Below, piece by piece: positions 1 to 7,840 of a stretch of 14,926 bases of DNA. A program made the translations under genes and the position numbers. Numbering within the stretch: position 1 is the first letter of the stretch; each line of letters starts with the position of its first letter. The notes beneath the pieces were generated by a model. It saw only the letters and a list, made by a program, of their open reading frames with translations, did not search any database and had not been told where the DNA came from. Source of the DNA: Thermacetogenium sp. UBA4966 (GTDB lineage Bacteria > Bacillota > DSM-12270 > Thermacetogeniales > Thermacetogeniaceae); assembly GCA_002397275.1 (NCBI GenBank), contig DHAA01000157.1, positions 1 through 14,926 on the forward strand, in the 5' to 3' direction.

Positions 1-9
1 ACTAGCATT

Positions 10-38
10 AACATACCACCCCTACCGCCTAATGTCAA
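10..38 (-). promoter_or_regulatory. Mirror promoter in left palindrome arm
   Basis: On the minus strand the left arm has TTGACA (33-38), a 17-base spacer and TATGTT (10-15) with the same TG extension as the hrcA promoter. It would fire leftward out of the window. It is a by-product of the palindrome; whether it is used, or is even real DNA, is unknown. Confidence 0.45.
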
Positions 39-86
39 TAGCAGGATAAATAGCTCAGGACCAGATCGGAGGTATTTATCCTGCTA

Positions 87-115
87 TTGACATTAGGCGG
101 TAGTGGTGGTATGTT
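87..115 (+). promoter_or_regulatory. Sigma-A promoter of hrcA operon
   Basis: A perfect -35 TTGACA (87-92), a 17-base spacer and -10 TATGTT (110-115), with TG at 107-108 giving an extended -10. The predicted transcription start near 121-123 lies just before CIRCE (127-153), the usual arrangement in which HrcA bound at CIRCE blocks transcription. Confidence 0.8.
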
Positions 116-126
116 AATGCTAGTAC

Positions 127-153
127 TTAGCACTCCCCTAATAAGAGTGCTAA
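127..153 (+). promoter_or_regulatory. CIRCE operator (HrcA binding site)
   Basis: A perfect match to the CIRCE consensus TTAGCACTC-N9-GAGTGCTAA, with half-sites at 127-135 and 145-153. CIRCE is the operator bound by the heat-shock repressor HrcA. Its place between the promoter and the hrcA ribosome-binding site implies autoregulated control of the whole hrcA-grpE-dnaK-dnaJ operon. Confidence 0.97.
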
Positions 154-174
154 TTGCCAGGGGTGGTGAAACCG

Positions 175-1209
175 GTGGGTTTAAATACAAGGAAACAACA
201 GGTTTTGGAAGCTATAGTGGAAAGCCATATTATCACGGCGGAACCGGTGAGTTCCCGCAGTATCGCCCGCAAGTACCGGTTAGGAGTCAGTCCGGCAACA
301 ATTCGTAATGAAATGTCAGATTTAGAAGAAATGGGGCTTATCGAGCAGCCGCATACCTCGGCGGGACGGGTGCCTTCACAACCGGGCTACCGTTATTATG
401 TAGATAGGCTGATGAAGAAGATCAATCTTACCTCCCGGGAGGAAAGGATTGCGCGGGCGCTCTTCGCCCAAAAGGCCAAGGTTTTGGCTAATGTTATTCA
501 GAGTACAATCAAAACTGTGACGCAGCTGACAGATTACCTGGTCTTGCTCTCAGGACCTCAACTGGAGAATGCGGCTTTGAAGACGATTAAAACCATCCCT
601 CTGACCCCTGACGAGGCACTGGTAGTGATCGTGACGGAAACCGGGTGGGTAGAGAGCAAGGTGGTAGATCTGCCTTCAGGGTTGGCTGCGGATGATCTTG
701 AGTATATTGAAAATGTTCTTAATACTTATTTCAGAGGGCTGACATTTCCTCAAATTTCTCGTACAATTTTAAATAACGTCTATGATAAATTGATCAAGCA
801 GAGGCAGGTTCTTGATCGGATCATGGAAGTTGTGGAAGCTTTGCTCCAGGAAAATGAAGATGAGGTTATTTATCTGGGAGGAGCGCAAAATATACTTAAA
901 CAGCCTGAATACACCGATATTGCAGCGGTGCGCAACCTGATGAGTTTTATAGAAGACGAGGGTATACTGCGCAGGATTCTTCATAAAACCAACCCCCGTA
1001 AAGTGACCGTCATGATCGGCAGGGAAATCAATTACGATCCGGCGGCGGGATACAGCGTAGTCAGCTCCGTTTATAGTATCGGCGGCAATGTCGTGGGGAC
1101 GATCGGCCTTTTGGGCCCTATGAGGATGGATTACGCCAGAGCAATGGCTGTTGTCGAATATACGACCGGCATTCTCTCGGATGTTCTGTCCGGGGATGCG
1201 TTTTTTTGA
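175..1209 (+). CDS. hrcA: Heat-inducible transcription repressor HrcA
   Basis: HrcA is the DNA-binding repressor of class I heat-shock genes; it binds CIRCE and depends on GroEL for activity. The N-terminal winged helix is clear (NTRKQQVLEAIVESHI, then PATIRNEMSDLEEMGL), followed by the family hallmark HTSAGRVPSQPGYRYYVD, and a GAF-like dimerisation part with the typical C-terminal GTIGLLGPMRMDYARAM. I choose the GTG at 175: AGGGGTGGTG (159-168) sits six bases upstream and the resulting 344 aa is the usual length. A TTG at 154 would add seven residues but abuts CIRCE and lacks an SD. It is the first gene after CIRCE, so it is almost certainly autoregulated. Family assignment is secure; only the start is uncertain. 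Confidence 0.97.
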   Translation: MGLNTRKQQVLEAIVESHIITAEPVSSRSIARKYRLGVSPATIRNEMSDLEEMGLIEQPHTSAGRVPSQPGYRYYVDRLMKKINLTSREERIARALFAQKAKVLANVIQSTIKTVTQLTDYLVLLSGPQLENAALKTIKTIPLTPDEALVVIVTETGWVESKVVDLPSGLAADDLEYIENVLNTYFRGLTFPQISRTILNNVYDKLIKQRQVLDRIMEVVEALLQENEDEVIYLGGAQNILKQPEYTDIAAVRNLMSFIEDEGILRRILHKTNPRKVTVMIGREINYDPAAGYSVVSSVYSIGGNVVGTIGLLGPMRMDYARAMAVVEYTTGILSDVLSGDAFF

Positions 1210-1254
1210 AAATTTTTGGCGAGGGTAAGCGAACGATTGCCCCGCGCCGGCCTT

Positions 1255-1260
1255 TATAAT
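1255..1260 (+). promoter_or_regulatory. Possible internal -10 element before grpE
   Basis: A TATAAT hexamer lies in the 82-bp hrcA-grpE gap. No good -35 is found at the right spacing (the 17-base position reads ACGATT). If active it would give grpE-dnaK-dnaJ a second start not directly preceded by CIRCE. Weak support. Confidence 0.25.
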
Positions 1261-1291
1261 AAGAAAGATGTTATTTCAAGGAGGGAATGGG

Positions 1292-1906
1292 TTGTTGGAC
1301 AATGATCAAGAGATGCATGAGGATTCAGCCAAGGACAAAGGAGCAGAGGGGACGGCTGAGGCTGAAACGCTCTCCGCAGATGAATCCGGGCAGAAGGGTG
1401 AAGATAATCCCAATCTGGAAAGGGACTTCAATGAGCTGCAGCAGCGATTCCTGCGTCTGGCCGCTGATTTTGAAAACTATCGCCGCCGCACCCGACAGGA
1501 AAGCGCGGCAATACGCCGCACGGCTAATGAGCGGTTGTTGAGGGATCTGATCCCGATTATAGATAATTTTGAACGAGCTCTGGAGTCGGCGAAAAAAGAC
1601 TTGCCCGACAATATAATCACAGGGATTGAGATGATCTACAGACAATTGGGTAATTTGCTGGTTCAAGAGGGTGTGGAGGCGATGGAATCGGTGGGTAAAC
1701 CCTTTGATCCCAATTACCAGAATGCCTTTGAACGGGTTGAAACCACAGAATTTGATGAAGGCATCGTCACCGCGGAAGTACAGAAAGGATACCTCCTGCA
1801 GGGCAGTGTATTGCGGCCAGCCCTGGTTATAGTAGCAAAGAATCCGGAAACGGAAACAAATCCAAAATCAAATTCTTGTCAAGAGGGGGCAAATACAGAT
1901 GAGTAA
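1292..1906 (+). CDS. grpE: Nucleotide exchange factor GrpE
   Basis: GrpE is the cytoplasmic co-chaperone that releases ADP from DnaK. The protein has an acidic, low-complexity N-terminus, then the long coiled-coil helix (LERDFNELQQRFLRLAADFENYRRR) and the C-terminal beta domain with GVEAMESVGKPFDPNYQNAF and GYLLQGSVLRPALVIVAK, all family hallmarks. I prefer TTG 1292 (204 aa) because AGGAGG (1279-1284) lies seven bases upstream. An ATG at 1268 would add eight residues but places that SD inside the gene and has almost no leader if the TATAAT at 1255 is used. The stop codon overlaps the dnaK start by eight bases, so the two are translationally coupled. Confidence 0.96.
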   Translation: MLDNDQEMHEDSAKDKGAEGTAEAETLSADESGQKGEDNPNLERDFNELQQRFLRLAADFENYRRRTRQESAAIRRTANERLLRDLIPIIDNFERALESAKKDLPDNIITGIEMIYRQLGNLLVQEGVEAMESVGKPFDPNYQNAFERVETTEFDEGIVTAEVQKGYLLQGSVLRPALVIVAKNPETETNPKSNSCQEGANTDE

Positions 1907-3761
1907 AGTAATCGGTATCGACCTGGGAACAACTAACTCTTGCGTAGCCATTATGGAGGGTGGGCAGCCCACTATTATTCCGACTCCGGAAGGCGCCCGT
2001 ATTACCCCTTCGGTGGTTGCTTTCACACAAGACGGGGAGAGGCTTGTGGGGGAACTGGCCAAGAGACAGGCGGTCACAAACCCGGACCGCACTGTACGTT
2101 CTATTAAAAGAAAGATGGGGAGCAACTACACTGCGGATATAGATGGCCATAAATATACCCCGCAGGAAATATCGGCGATGCTTCTGCAGAAGCTTAAAGC
2201 GGATGCGGAGGCTTATTTGGGAGAAACCGTCACGCAGGCGGTAATTACGGTTCCCGCCTATTTCAGCGACAGCCAGCGCCAGGCTACCAAGGATGCGGGG
2301 CGCATCGCCGGTCTGGATGTACAGCGGATTATCAATGAACCGACCGCGGCTGCTCTGGCTTATGGTTTAGATAAAGATCAGGACCATACGGTCCTTGTCT
2401 ATGACCTGGGCGGCGGTACTTTTGATGTTTCTATCCTGGAACTGGGCGGCGATGTTGTCGAGGTCAAGGCTACGAGCGGCAATAACTTCCTGGGTGGGGA
2501 CGATTTCGACGAACGCATTATGGATTATATCATCGGTGAATTCAAAAAGAAAACGGGTATCGACCTGTCGAATGATAAAATGGCGGGGCAGCGGCTCAAG
2601 GAGGCTGCGGAGAAGGCCAAACATGAGCTTTCCGGCATTCCTCAGACAACGATCAGTCTGCCTTTTATCACAGCCACATCCGCCGGACCGCAGCACCTGG
2701 AGATGACCCTGACAAGGGCCAAGTTTGAGGATCTGATCTCCGACCTGGTGGAGAAGACGGTTGGCCCTATTAAGCAGGCCTTGACCGACGCCGGGCTGGA
2801 ACCGCGTGACATCCACAAGGTTCTGTTGGTAGGCGGCTCTACCCGTGTGCCTCTTGTCCAGGAGATGATCAAGAGGGTACTGGAGAAGGAGCCGAGCAAG
2901 GGGATTAACCCGGACGAGGTAGTGGCTATGGGAGCGGCGATCCAGGGAGGCGTACTGTCCGGCGAGGTAAAAGACATCGTTTTGCTGGATGTCACACCCC
3001 TTTCCCTGGGGATAGAGACGCTGGGGAGTGTGATGACCAAGATCATCGAGCGCAATACCACGATCCCTACCTCCAAAAGCCAGATATTTTCAACGGCGGC
3101 CGACAATCAGACCAGCGTTGATATCCATGTTTTACAGGGTGAGCGGGCCATGGCCGGCGACAACAAAACACTGGGACGTTTTCAACTGGTGGGGATTCCG
3201 CCGGCGCCCAGAGGCGTGCCCCAGATCGAGGTTAAGTTTGATATTGATGTTAACGGGATCGTTCATGTATCGGCCAAGGATATGGGGACCGGCAAGGAAC
3301 AGCAGATTACCCTAACCGCTTCTACAAACTTGAATGATTCGGAAATCGACGATATGGTGAAGAAGGCGGAGCAGTTCGCGGAGGAGGACAAAAAGCGGCG
3401 TGAAGAAGCGGAAGTGATCAACAAAGCGGACAGCATGGTCTATCAGTCGGAAAAAACGCTGCGCGACCTGGGCGACAAAGTAAGTTCGGAGGACAGAGAC
3501 AAGATCAATAAAGCCAAAGATGAACTAAAGAAATCCCTTGAAGGCAAGGATCTTGAAGAGATAAAAGCAAAGACAGAGGAACTGACCAAGGTTATTTATG
3601 AAGCCACATCCAAAGTATACCAGCAGTCCGGTCAGGATGCAGCGGGGTCTGCGGGCGCCGCAGGTTCTGCAGATGCAGGAAACCCCGGCGGAGACGAGAC
3701 CGTAGATGCCGACTACAAAGTTGTGGATGATGAAGATAAAGATAAAAATAAAGATAAATAA
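1899..3761 (+). CDS. dnaK: Molecular chaperone DnaK (Hsp70)
   Basis: DnaK is the ATP-dependent Hsp70 chaperone, working with DnaJ and GrpE, which flank it. Visible motifs are the phosphate-1 loop IGIDLGTTNS near residue 5, YFSDSQRQATKDAG, INEPTAAALAYG, the phosphate-2 loop DLGGGTFDVS, VLLVGGSTRVP, the interdomain linker DIVLLDVTPLSLGIETLG, and the substrate-binding domain. The acidic tail ends DADYKVVDDEDKDKNKDK. At 620 aa, with no long insertion near residue 80, it is the short form typical of Gram-positive bacteria. The ATG follows a purine-rich SD (AAGAGGGGGC, about 1880-1889) and overlaps the end of grpE. Expression should follow HrcA/CIRCE control from the upstream promoter. Confidence 0.99.
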   Translation: MSKVIGIDLGTTNSCVAIMEGGQPTIIPTPEGARITPSVVAFTQDGERLVGELAKRQAVTNPDRTVRSIKRKMGSNYTADIDGHKYTPQEISAMLLQKLKADAEAYLGETVTQAVITVPAYFSDSQRQATKDAGRIAGLDVQRIINEPTAAALAYGLDKDQDHTVLVYDLGGGTFDVSILELGGDVVEVKATSGNNFLGGDDFDERIMDYIIGEFKKKTGIDLSNDKMAGQRLKEAAEKAKHELSGIPQTTISLPFITATSAGPQHLEMTLTRAKFEDLISDLVEKTVGPIKQALTDAGLEPRDIHKVLLVGGSTRVPLVQEMIKRVLEKEPSKGINPDEVVAMGAAIQGGVLSGEVKDIVLLDVTPLSLGIETLGSVMTKIIERNTTIPTSKSQIFSTAADNQTSVDIHVLQGERAMAGDNKTLGRFQLVGIPPAPRGVPQIEVKFDIDVNGIVHVSAKDMGTGKEQQITLTASTNLNDSEIDDMVKKAEQFAEEDKKRREEAEVINKADSMVYQSEKTLRDLGDKVSSEDRDKINKAKDELKKSLEGKDLEEIKAKTEELTKVIYEATSKVYQQSGQDAAGSAGAAGSADAGNPGGDETVDADYKVVDDEDKDKNKDK

Positions 3762-3794
3762 GGCGAACCGGACAGGTTCCGGAGGGTGAGAAGG

Positions 3795-4946
3795 ATGGCT
3801 AAAAGGGACTATTACGAGGTTTTGGGTTTAGACCGTAATGCCTCGGAAGCTGAGATAAAAAAGGCTTACCGGAAGCTGGCTCGCCAATACCACCCCGACT
3901 TGAACCCTGATAACCAGGAGAAGGCCGCTGAAAAGTTTAAAGAGGTTCATGAGGCCTATGAGGTGCTGGGGAATAAGGAAAAGCGTAGTCGCTATGACCA
4001 GTTTGGCCACGCCGCTTTTGATGCGGGCGCGGGCGCCGGACCGGGTGGAGCGGGCTACAACTTCGGTAATTTCGGCGGTTTTGAAGATATTTTCGATGCT
4101 TTTTTCGGCGGGGGATTCGGCAGCCCCTTTGGCGGCAGGCAAAGCGGGGGATCGAGGCGCGGTCCGGACCTGCAGATGAATATAGAGCTTTCTTTTGAGG
4201 AGGCCGCCTTTGGTATCGAGCGAGAGGCGACTATCCAGCGCTGGGAAGACTGCGGTGAATGCGGCGGCTCCGGCGCTGCTCCTGGTACCAAGCCGGTTAC
4301 CTGTTATAAATGCGGGGGAACAGGACAGGTGCGCGTCACCCAGAATATTGCCTTCGGACAGTTTTCTACAGTGACCACCTGCGATAACTGCCATGGCACT
4401 GGAAAAACTATCGAAAAGCCTTGCAGCGCCTGTCACGGCAAGGGGAAGGTGCGCCGTCCGCGCAAGGTGAGCATCAAGGTGCCTGCGGGTGTGGACAATA
4501 ATTCCGCTCTGCGCCTGTCCGGAGAAGGGGAATTGGGGACACAGGGCGGCCCTCCCGGCGATCTGATCGTACGCATCCGGGTGCGCCCCCACAAGCTGTT
4601 TAAAAGAGAGAAGGATCATGTGGTAATGGACGTTCCCATCTCTTTTGTTCAGGCGGCTCTGGGCGACGAGATTGAAATACCCACGCTGGATGGGAAGACA
4701 AAATTCAAAATACCGGAAGGGACGCAGCCCAACGCGGTATTCCACCTGCGCGGCAAGGGGATCCCCCATCTCCAGGGATACGGCAGGGGGGATCAGATCC
4801 TTAATGTCAAGGTGGTGATCCCCACCAAACTGACTGAAAAGCAAAAAGAGATGCTCCATAAATTTGATACTACCGTGCAGGCAGATCAGTACCAAAACCG
4901 CAAGGGTTTTTTTGAAAAAATGAAGGACGCCTTTATGGGCGGCTAA
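3795..4946 (+). CDS. dnaJ: Chaperone protein DnaJ (Hsp40)
   Basis: DnaJ delivers substrates to DnaK and stimulates its ATPase. The domain order is complete: J domain (DYYEVLGL, HPD at residues 33-35), a Gly/Phe-rich linker (about 76-118), four CxxCxGxG zinc-binding repeats (Cys pairs 153/156, 170/173, 196/199, 210/213), then the C-terminal substrate-binding domains (LRLSGEGE..., FHLRGKGIPHLQG). The start is ATG 3795, six bases after GGAGGGTG (3781-3788), giving 383 aa; the in-frame GTG at 3786 overlaps this SD and is unlikely. It lies 33 bp after dnaK and closes the heat-shock operon. No clear intrinsic terminator follows, and a truncated minus-strand gene ends only 62 bp downstream. Confidence 0.98.
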   Translation: MAKRDYYEVLGLDRNASEAEIKKAYRKLARQYHPDLNPDNQEKAAEKFKEVHEAYEVLGNKEKRSRYDQFGHAAFDAGAGAGPGGAGYNFGNFGGFEDIFDAFFGGGFGSPFGGRQSGGSRRGPDLQMNIELSFEEAAFGIEREATIQRWEDCGECGGSGAAPGTKPVTCYKCGGTGQVRVTQNIAFGQFSTVTTCDNCHGTGKTIEKPCSACHGKGKVRRPRKVSIKVPAGVDNNSALRLSGEGELGTQGGPPGDLIVRIRVRPHKLFKREKDHVVMDVPISFVQAALGDEIEIPTLDGKTKFKIPEGTQPNAVFHLRGKGIPHLQGYGRGDQILNVKVVIPTKLTEKQKEMLHKFDTTVQADQYQNRKGFFEKMKDAFMGG

Positions 4947-5008
4947 TGGCAGGCGGCTGCTCGCTGGAAAAGGATAAGGAAATGGCAAGGATGGCTTCTT
5001 GGATTCAC

Positions 5009-5509
5009 TCAGCCAAAGGGGCGCTGAGAAGAGCAATTCGCATTACTTCTATAATCAATGCCTGCGCCCCTCTGCTGGGGCAATAAGGCCATCGCCAGCA
5101 GTAATCTGCGCTTGGTGCCCCCAGATAATTTTTTAGTGCGCTGATGATAATACTGCGCCAGATCGTATCTTTCCAGATACTGCTTCAGGTCGATATTTTT
5201 CAATCCGAATATCTCAGCCACCAATTCCATCTCTTCGTTAACATAACAGCATTTCCTTAACGAATTTTGCTGCGAAAGGAACCCCAACGACTTCTTCGAT
5301 TCCAATGAACCAGGACGCTGCTCTCCGATCCGGACCTCTCCTCCTGATTGTTTCCTCAAACCGATGATTATCTCCAGCAAGGTGGTTTTTCCTGATCCGT
5401 TAGGTCCGGCAATTAGATAAATGCCCGGCTTTTTAAATTCCATATTGATGTTTTCTAAAACAGCATGATTTCCGTAACACTTTCTTAATCCCTTAATGAT
5501 TACTTCCAC
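5009..5509 (-). pseudogene. ABC transporter ATP-binding protein, 3'-truncated
   Basis: This is the N-terminal two-thirds of an ABC ATPase, which would power a membrane transporter. With the GTG start at 5509 (AGGAGA SD just upstream) the Walker A GPNGSGKT is at residues 35-42, the Q-loop Gln (LGFLSQQ) at 80, and the signature LSGGT at 128-132. Homology stops after LLLAMALLPQ (about residue 145). The expected Walker B (hhhhLDEP), D-loop and H-switch are absent, and the frame runs through about 20 unrelated residues to a stop near the dnaJ end. Without Walker B it should not hydrolyse ATP. An in-frame ATG at 5545 lacks a good SD. No partner permease of the usual type adjoins; the upstream neighbour on the same strand is the DUF4153-like protein. 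The transported substrate cannot be told. Most likely a deletion remnant. Confidence 0.8.
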
Positions 5510-5603
5510 ATTGAAATCTCCTAACTTGTCTTTGCTTATATTCAAATTGAACGGCTTGTTAGTTATTATGTTAATAATAATTTTATAGTGGGTGCGGCTT
5601 TAT

Positions 5604-7355
5604 TTATTTTATTTTTACAAACAAATAGAACTCAGCGTTTTTGGAGTTGATTTCTCTGCTCGCGCTGTTTTCATTGCCGGATATATCCAAAAAGACAAAT
5701 TTCACTTTTACCTTTTCATTCTCATCAACCAGGGTCATCTCTTCGGCAGCGAGGGCGTTTTCTTTCCCGGTCGCTTTGTGTTTATCCAACAGCAGTTTGA
5801 TAAATGGCTTCAGGTTCTTTTCATAAAGCAGTTCCCCATCCTGATCGCTTAGTCTGACAACGCATGACTCTCTGTCATAATCTGCTTGCGGAGCACTGCC
5901 TGCCGTTACGCCGTTATATAGGTTTCTAGTATCAAACATAAAGTCGTATTCTTTGACGTCTACTGCGGCTGCCAAATGTTTATTAATAAAATAATAGAAT
6001 TCATCGGAAGACCCTGATTTGAAGCCCTCAAATGGAAAACCGAAAACGCTTTCCATATCGTCAAGCTGAAAGTCCGTTGGGAGATATTTTGCCTCCTGCA
6101 GGGTGTGATCCCGGTTAAAATAAGCTAATTTGTCGTTTATTTCTTGTTTGTCTTCTTCAGTGATGCCGGGGGGCGCCTTCTGGATTTCCCCATCCTGAAG
6201 CATGTCGTTCCTGACGAGGATTGCTTCTAACCTGTTATTTTGGCTGACTACGGAAATGGAATAGCTGCTCCACGGGCCGAATACAGAGAGCAGAGCTATG
6301 ACGGCAAGGGTAACGGGAAGGATGATGTTGGAGCGCTTCTTAATAAAGGCGAAGTAGAGCATCATGGCGAAAACCCAGATTGCGAGCGCCAGGACATAAT
6401 ACCTGTTCTCAGTAACTCCGTAGGCATTGACCCTGATCCACACGGAAACGAACATCATGATTAAGACGGGCAGCATGGCTTTGGGCATCCATCTCAAAAA
6501 GCCTTTCGCCCATTTGTCTTCATCCTGGAGCGGGGTGATCAGCAACAACACGATGGCGACGATGACCGCAGGCCAGAGCACCAGATGTGAAACCAGGCCG
6601 ACCGGCCATTCTCTGATCACGATTATTTTGATGAAATAAATGCAGAGGATAGTTGTATATGCCGTCAGCAGAGGCATTACTATATATAAAAGCAGTATTT
6701 TGAGCAGTTTTGAATATTCTTGTTTAAGCAGGCTGTCTTTCCTCGGGATAGCAGCCAGGAAATGGGCGGGAGCAAAAACGCAGGCGACGATGATCGCGGT
6801 ATAGGTATATATATTACTGATAAAATGAACTCCAAGCAGTTGGTTTAAGGCCATGATAATCGCGGCGAGTCCCACATAGAGCACGATAGAGTAAATTATT
6901 GTTATGAAAAAGCCCGAGCCGATCTTGATGATATACATTTCAAAATGTTCTTTACGGGGCAGATAGGGTATGAAAAGGAAGCCCAGATATAAGGCAAGGC
7001 TTACCGCCGTATATCTTGTTATGGAAACCATATTCACTTCGTTTAAAAGGAGAAAATAATATAAAAGCAGCACCAGGCTACTCGCTGCAAACAATCCAAT
7101 AAGCTCAGCTTTTTTTTCTATGTCCATCCTCTCGCAAAAAAGCTTGATGCATAAAGAAAGCGGAATTCCGAGAGCAAAAATCATCGTTAACCTGGTCAGG
7201 GTTTCTATGTGAACGGTATTATTCATGTTATGCCGTTCCGAAATGATGATCAGCATTACCGCTACGGCCGTTGACAGGATGATGGTTATAGGAAACCTCT
7301 TCAGACTTTCAGAAAGGCCGAGCAAAATGTTATTCACAGCATCCTTAAATTTCAT
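5604..7355 (-). CDS. DUF4153-type polytopic membrane protein
   Basis: A 583-aa integral membrane protein of unknown function. I count about eleven hydrophobic segments in residues 21-362 (for example 21-39, 54-73, 86-104, 113-131, 146-169, 185-203, 218-245, 253-273, 294-308, 317-336, 343-362), then a hydrophilic C-terminal domain of about 220 residues, probably outside the membrane. Phrases such as TLTRLTMIFALGIPLSLCIKL, YGVTENRYYVLALAIWVF and ALLSVFGPWSSYSISVVSQ resemble the DUF4153 family, recognised from memory. The start ATG at 7355 has AGGAGA (minus strand of 7361-7366) at good spacing; the frame stays open 56 codons further upstream, but that extension is Arg-rich and implausible. It may share a transcript with the truncated ABC gene 94 bp downstream. 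It runs against the flanking conserved genes, suggesting later insertion. Confidence 0.75.
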   Translation of the reverse strand: MKFKDAVNNILLGLSESLKRFPITIILSTAVAVMLIIISERHNMNNTVHIETLTRLTMIFALGIPLSLCIKLFCERMDIEKKAELIGLFAASSLVLLLYYFLLLNEVNMVSITRYTAVSLALYLGFLFIPYLPRKEHFEMYIIKIGSGFFITIIYSIVLYVGLAAIIMALNQLLGVHFISNIYTYTAIIVACVFAPAHFLAAIPRKDSLLKQEYSKLLKILLLYIVMPLLTAYTTILCIYFIKIIVIREWPVGLVSHLVLWPAVIVAIVLLLITPLQDEDKWAKGFLRWMPKAMLPVLIMMFVSVWIRVNAYGVTENRYYVLALAIWVFAMMLYFAFIKKRSNIILPVTLAVIALLSVFGPWSSYSISVVSQNNRLEAILVRNDMLQDGEIQKAPPGITEEDKQEINDKLAYFNRDHTLQEAKYLPTDFQLDDMESVFGFPFEGFKSGSSDEFYYFINKHLAAAVDVKEYDFMFDTRNLYNGVTAGSAPQADYDRESCVVRLSDQDGELLYEKNLKPFIKLLLDKHKATGKENALAAEEMTLVDENEKVKVKFVFLDISGNENSASREINSKNAEFYLFVKIK

Positions 7356-7840
7356 GGCAGTCTCCTTTTTTGATCCGAACCGGCGCCGGCGCCTTTCGTC
7401 TATTTGGATATTCATATGGCGGATGGCAGACGCCGCTTTATTATCAAACGGCCATCCTTTTCCGGTCACTGATTTCGGCCTGCTTGGATTAAGGCAGTTA
7501 CCCGGATTGCATCCTGAAGCCACAACCGACTGTTTCGGATCTGATTAGTGATGAGTCAAATATCTGTCACGCGACCGGCGTCTGGGCTCCGATTTTATCT
7601 GAGTTCTTCATTGAGCTGTTGTTCCCTTCTTTTACCGCATTAATTATTCTCTTTGTTTTACTGTGGGCTTGTACCTCTATACAATATGCGTTTGCTTTGC
7701 CGCCCTATTCCAAACTGCCCGCTTGTCCGTCTGCTTATCATTTTGCCATGGGTGAAAGCCGCATGGAATTTTTGTATAATATAAAAGAATGTCTGAGGCT
7801 GAGAACAGCCATATCTTGATCGATAGAAAGGAGACGCCGG
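7356..7840. other. 485-bp gap without convincing gene
   Basis: This interval separates divergent genes. It holds the SD of the minus-strand membrane protein (7361-7366), a 12-bp self-complementary GC block (7382-7393), and toward its right end the promoter and SD of rsmE. Short open frames (for example 7619-7819) have no SD and no recognisable motif. I see no trace of prmA, the gene often found immediately upstream of rsmE. Confidence 0.6.
7775..7780 (+). promoter_or_regulatory. Probable -10 of rsmE-mtaB promoter
   Basis: A consensus TATAAT, followed by an AT-rich start region, 60 bp ahead of the rsmE start. The -35 is poor: the 17-base position reads GTGAAA, and TTGCCA at 7743-7748 is too far. 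A local promoter is expected because the gene upstream is on the other strand. Confidence 0.45.

Larger units (their letters stand above)
1..124. repeat. Large imperfect palindrome, 52-bp arms
   Basis: Arms 1-52 and 73-124 are reverse complements with one mismatch (C21 opposite T104) around a 20-base loop (53-72). The right arm contains the hrcA promoter, so the left arm carries the same promoter pointing out of the window to the left. The palindrome starts exactly at base 1, so it may continue beyond the window, and a fold-back artefact at a contig end cannot be excluded. Confidence 0.9.

Noticed and set aside
87..308. 73-codon frame starting in the palindrome
   Set aside because: It overlaps the hrcA promoter, CIRCE and hrcA itself in another frame, with no SD.
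3828..5036. 402-codon open frame on the minus strand opposite dnaJ
   Set aside because: It is fully antisense to the secure dnaJ gene, has no SD or recognisable motif, and is explained by the GC-rich codon pattern of dnaJ.
7382..7393. 12-bp GGCGCCGGCGCC palindrome as an operator
   Set aside because: Similar GC blocks recur inside coding regions here (for example near 12220 and 13225), so it is probably compositional.
7619..7819. 66-codon hydrophobic frame before rsmE
   Set aside because: No SD, no homology that I recognise, and it overlaps the likely rsmE promoter.
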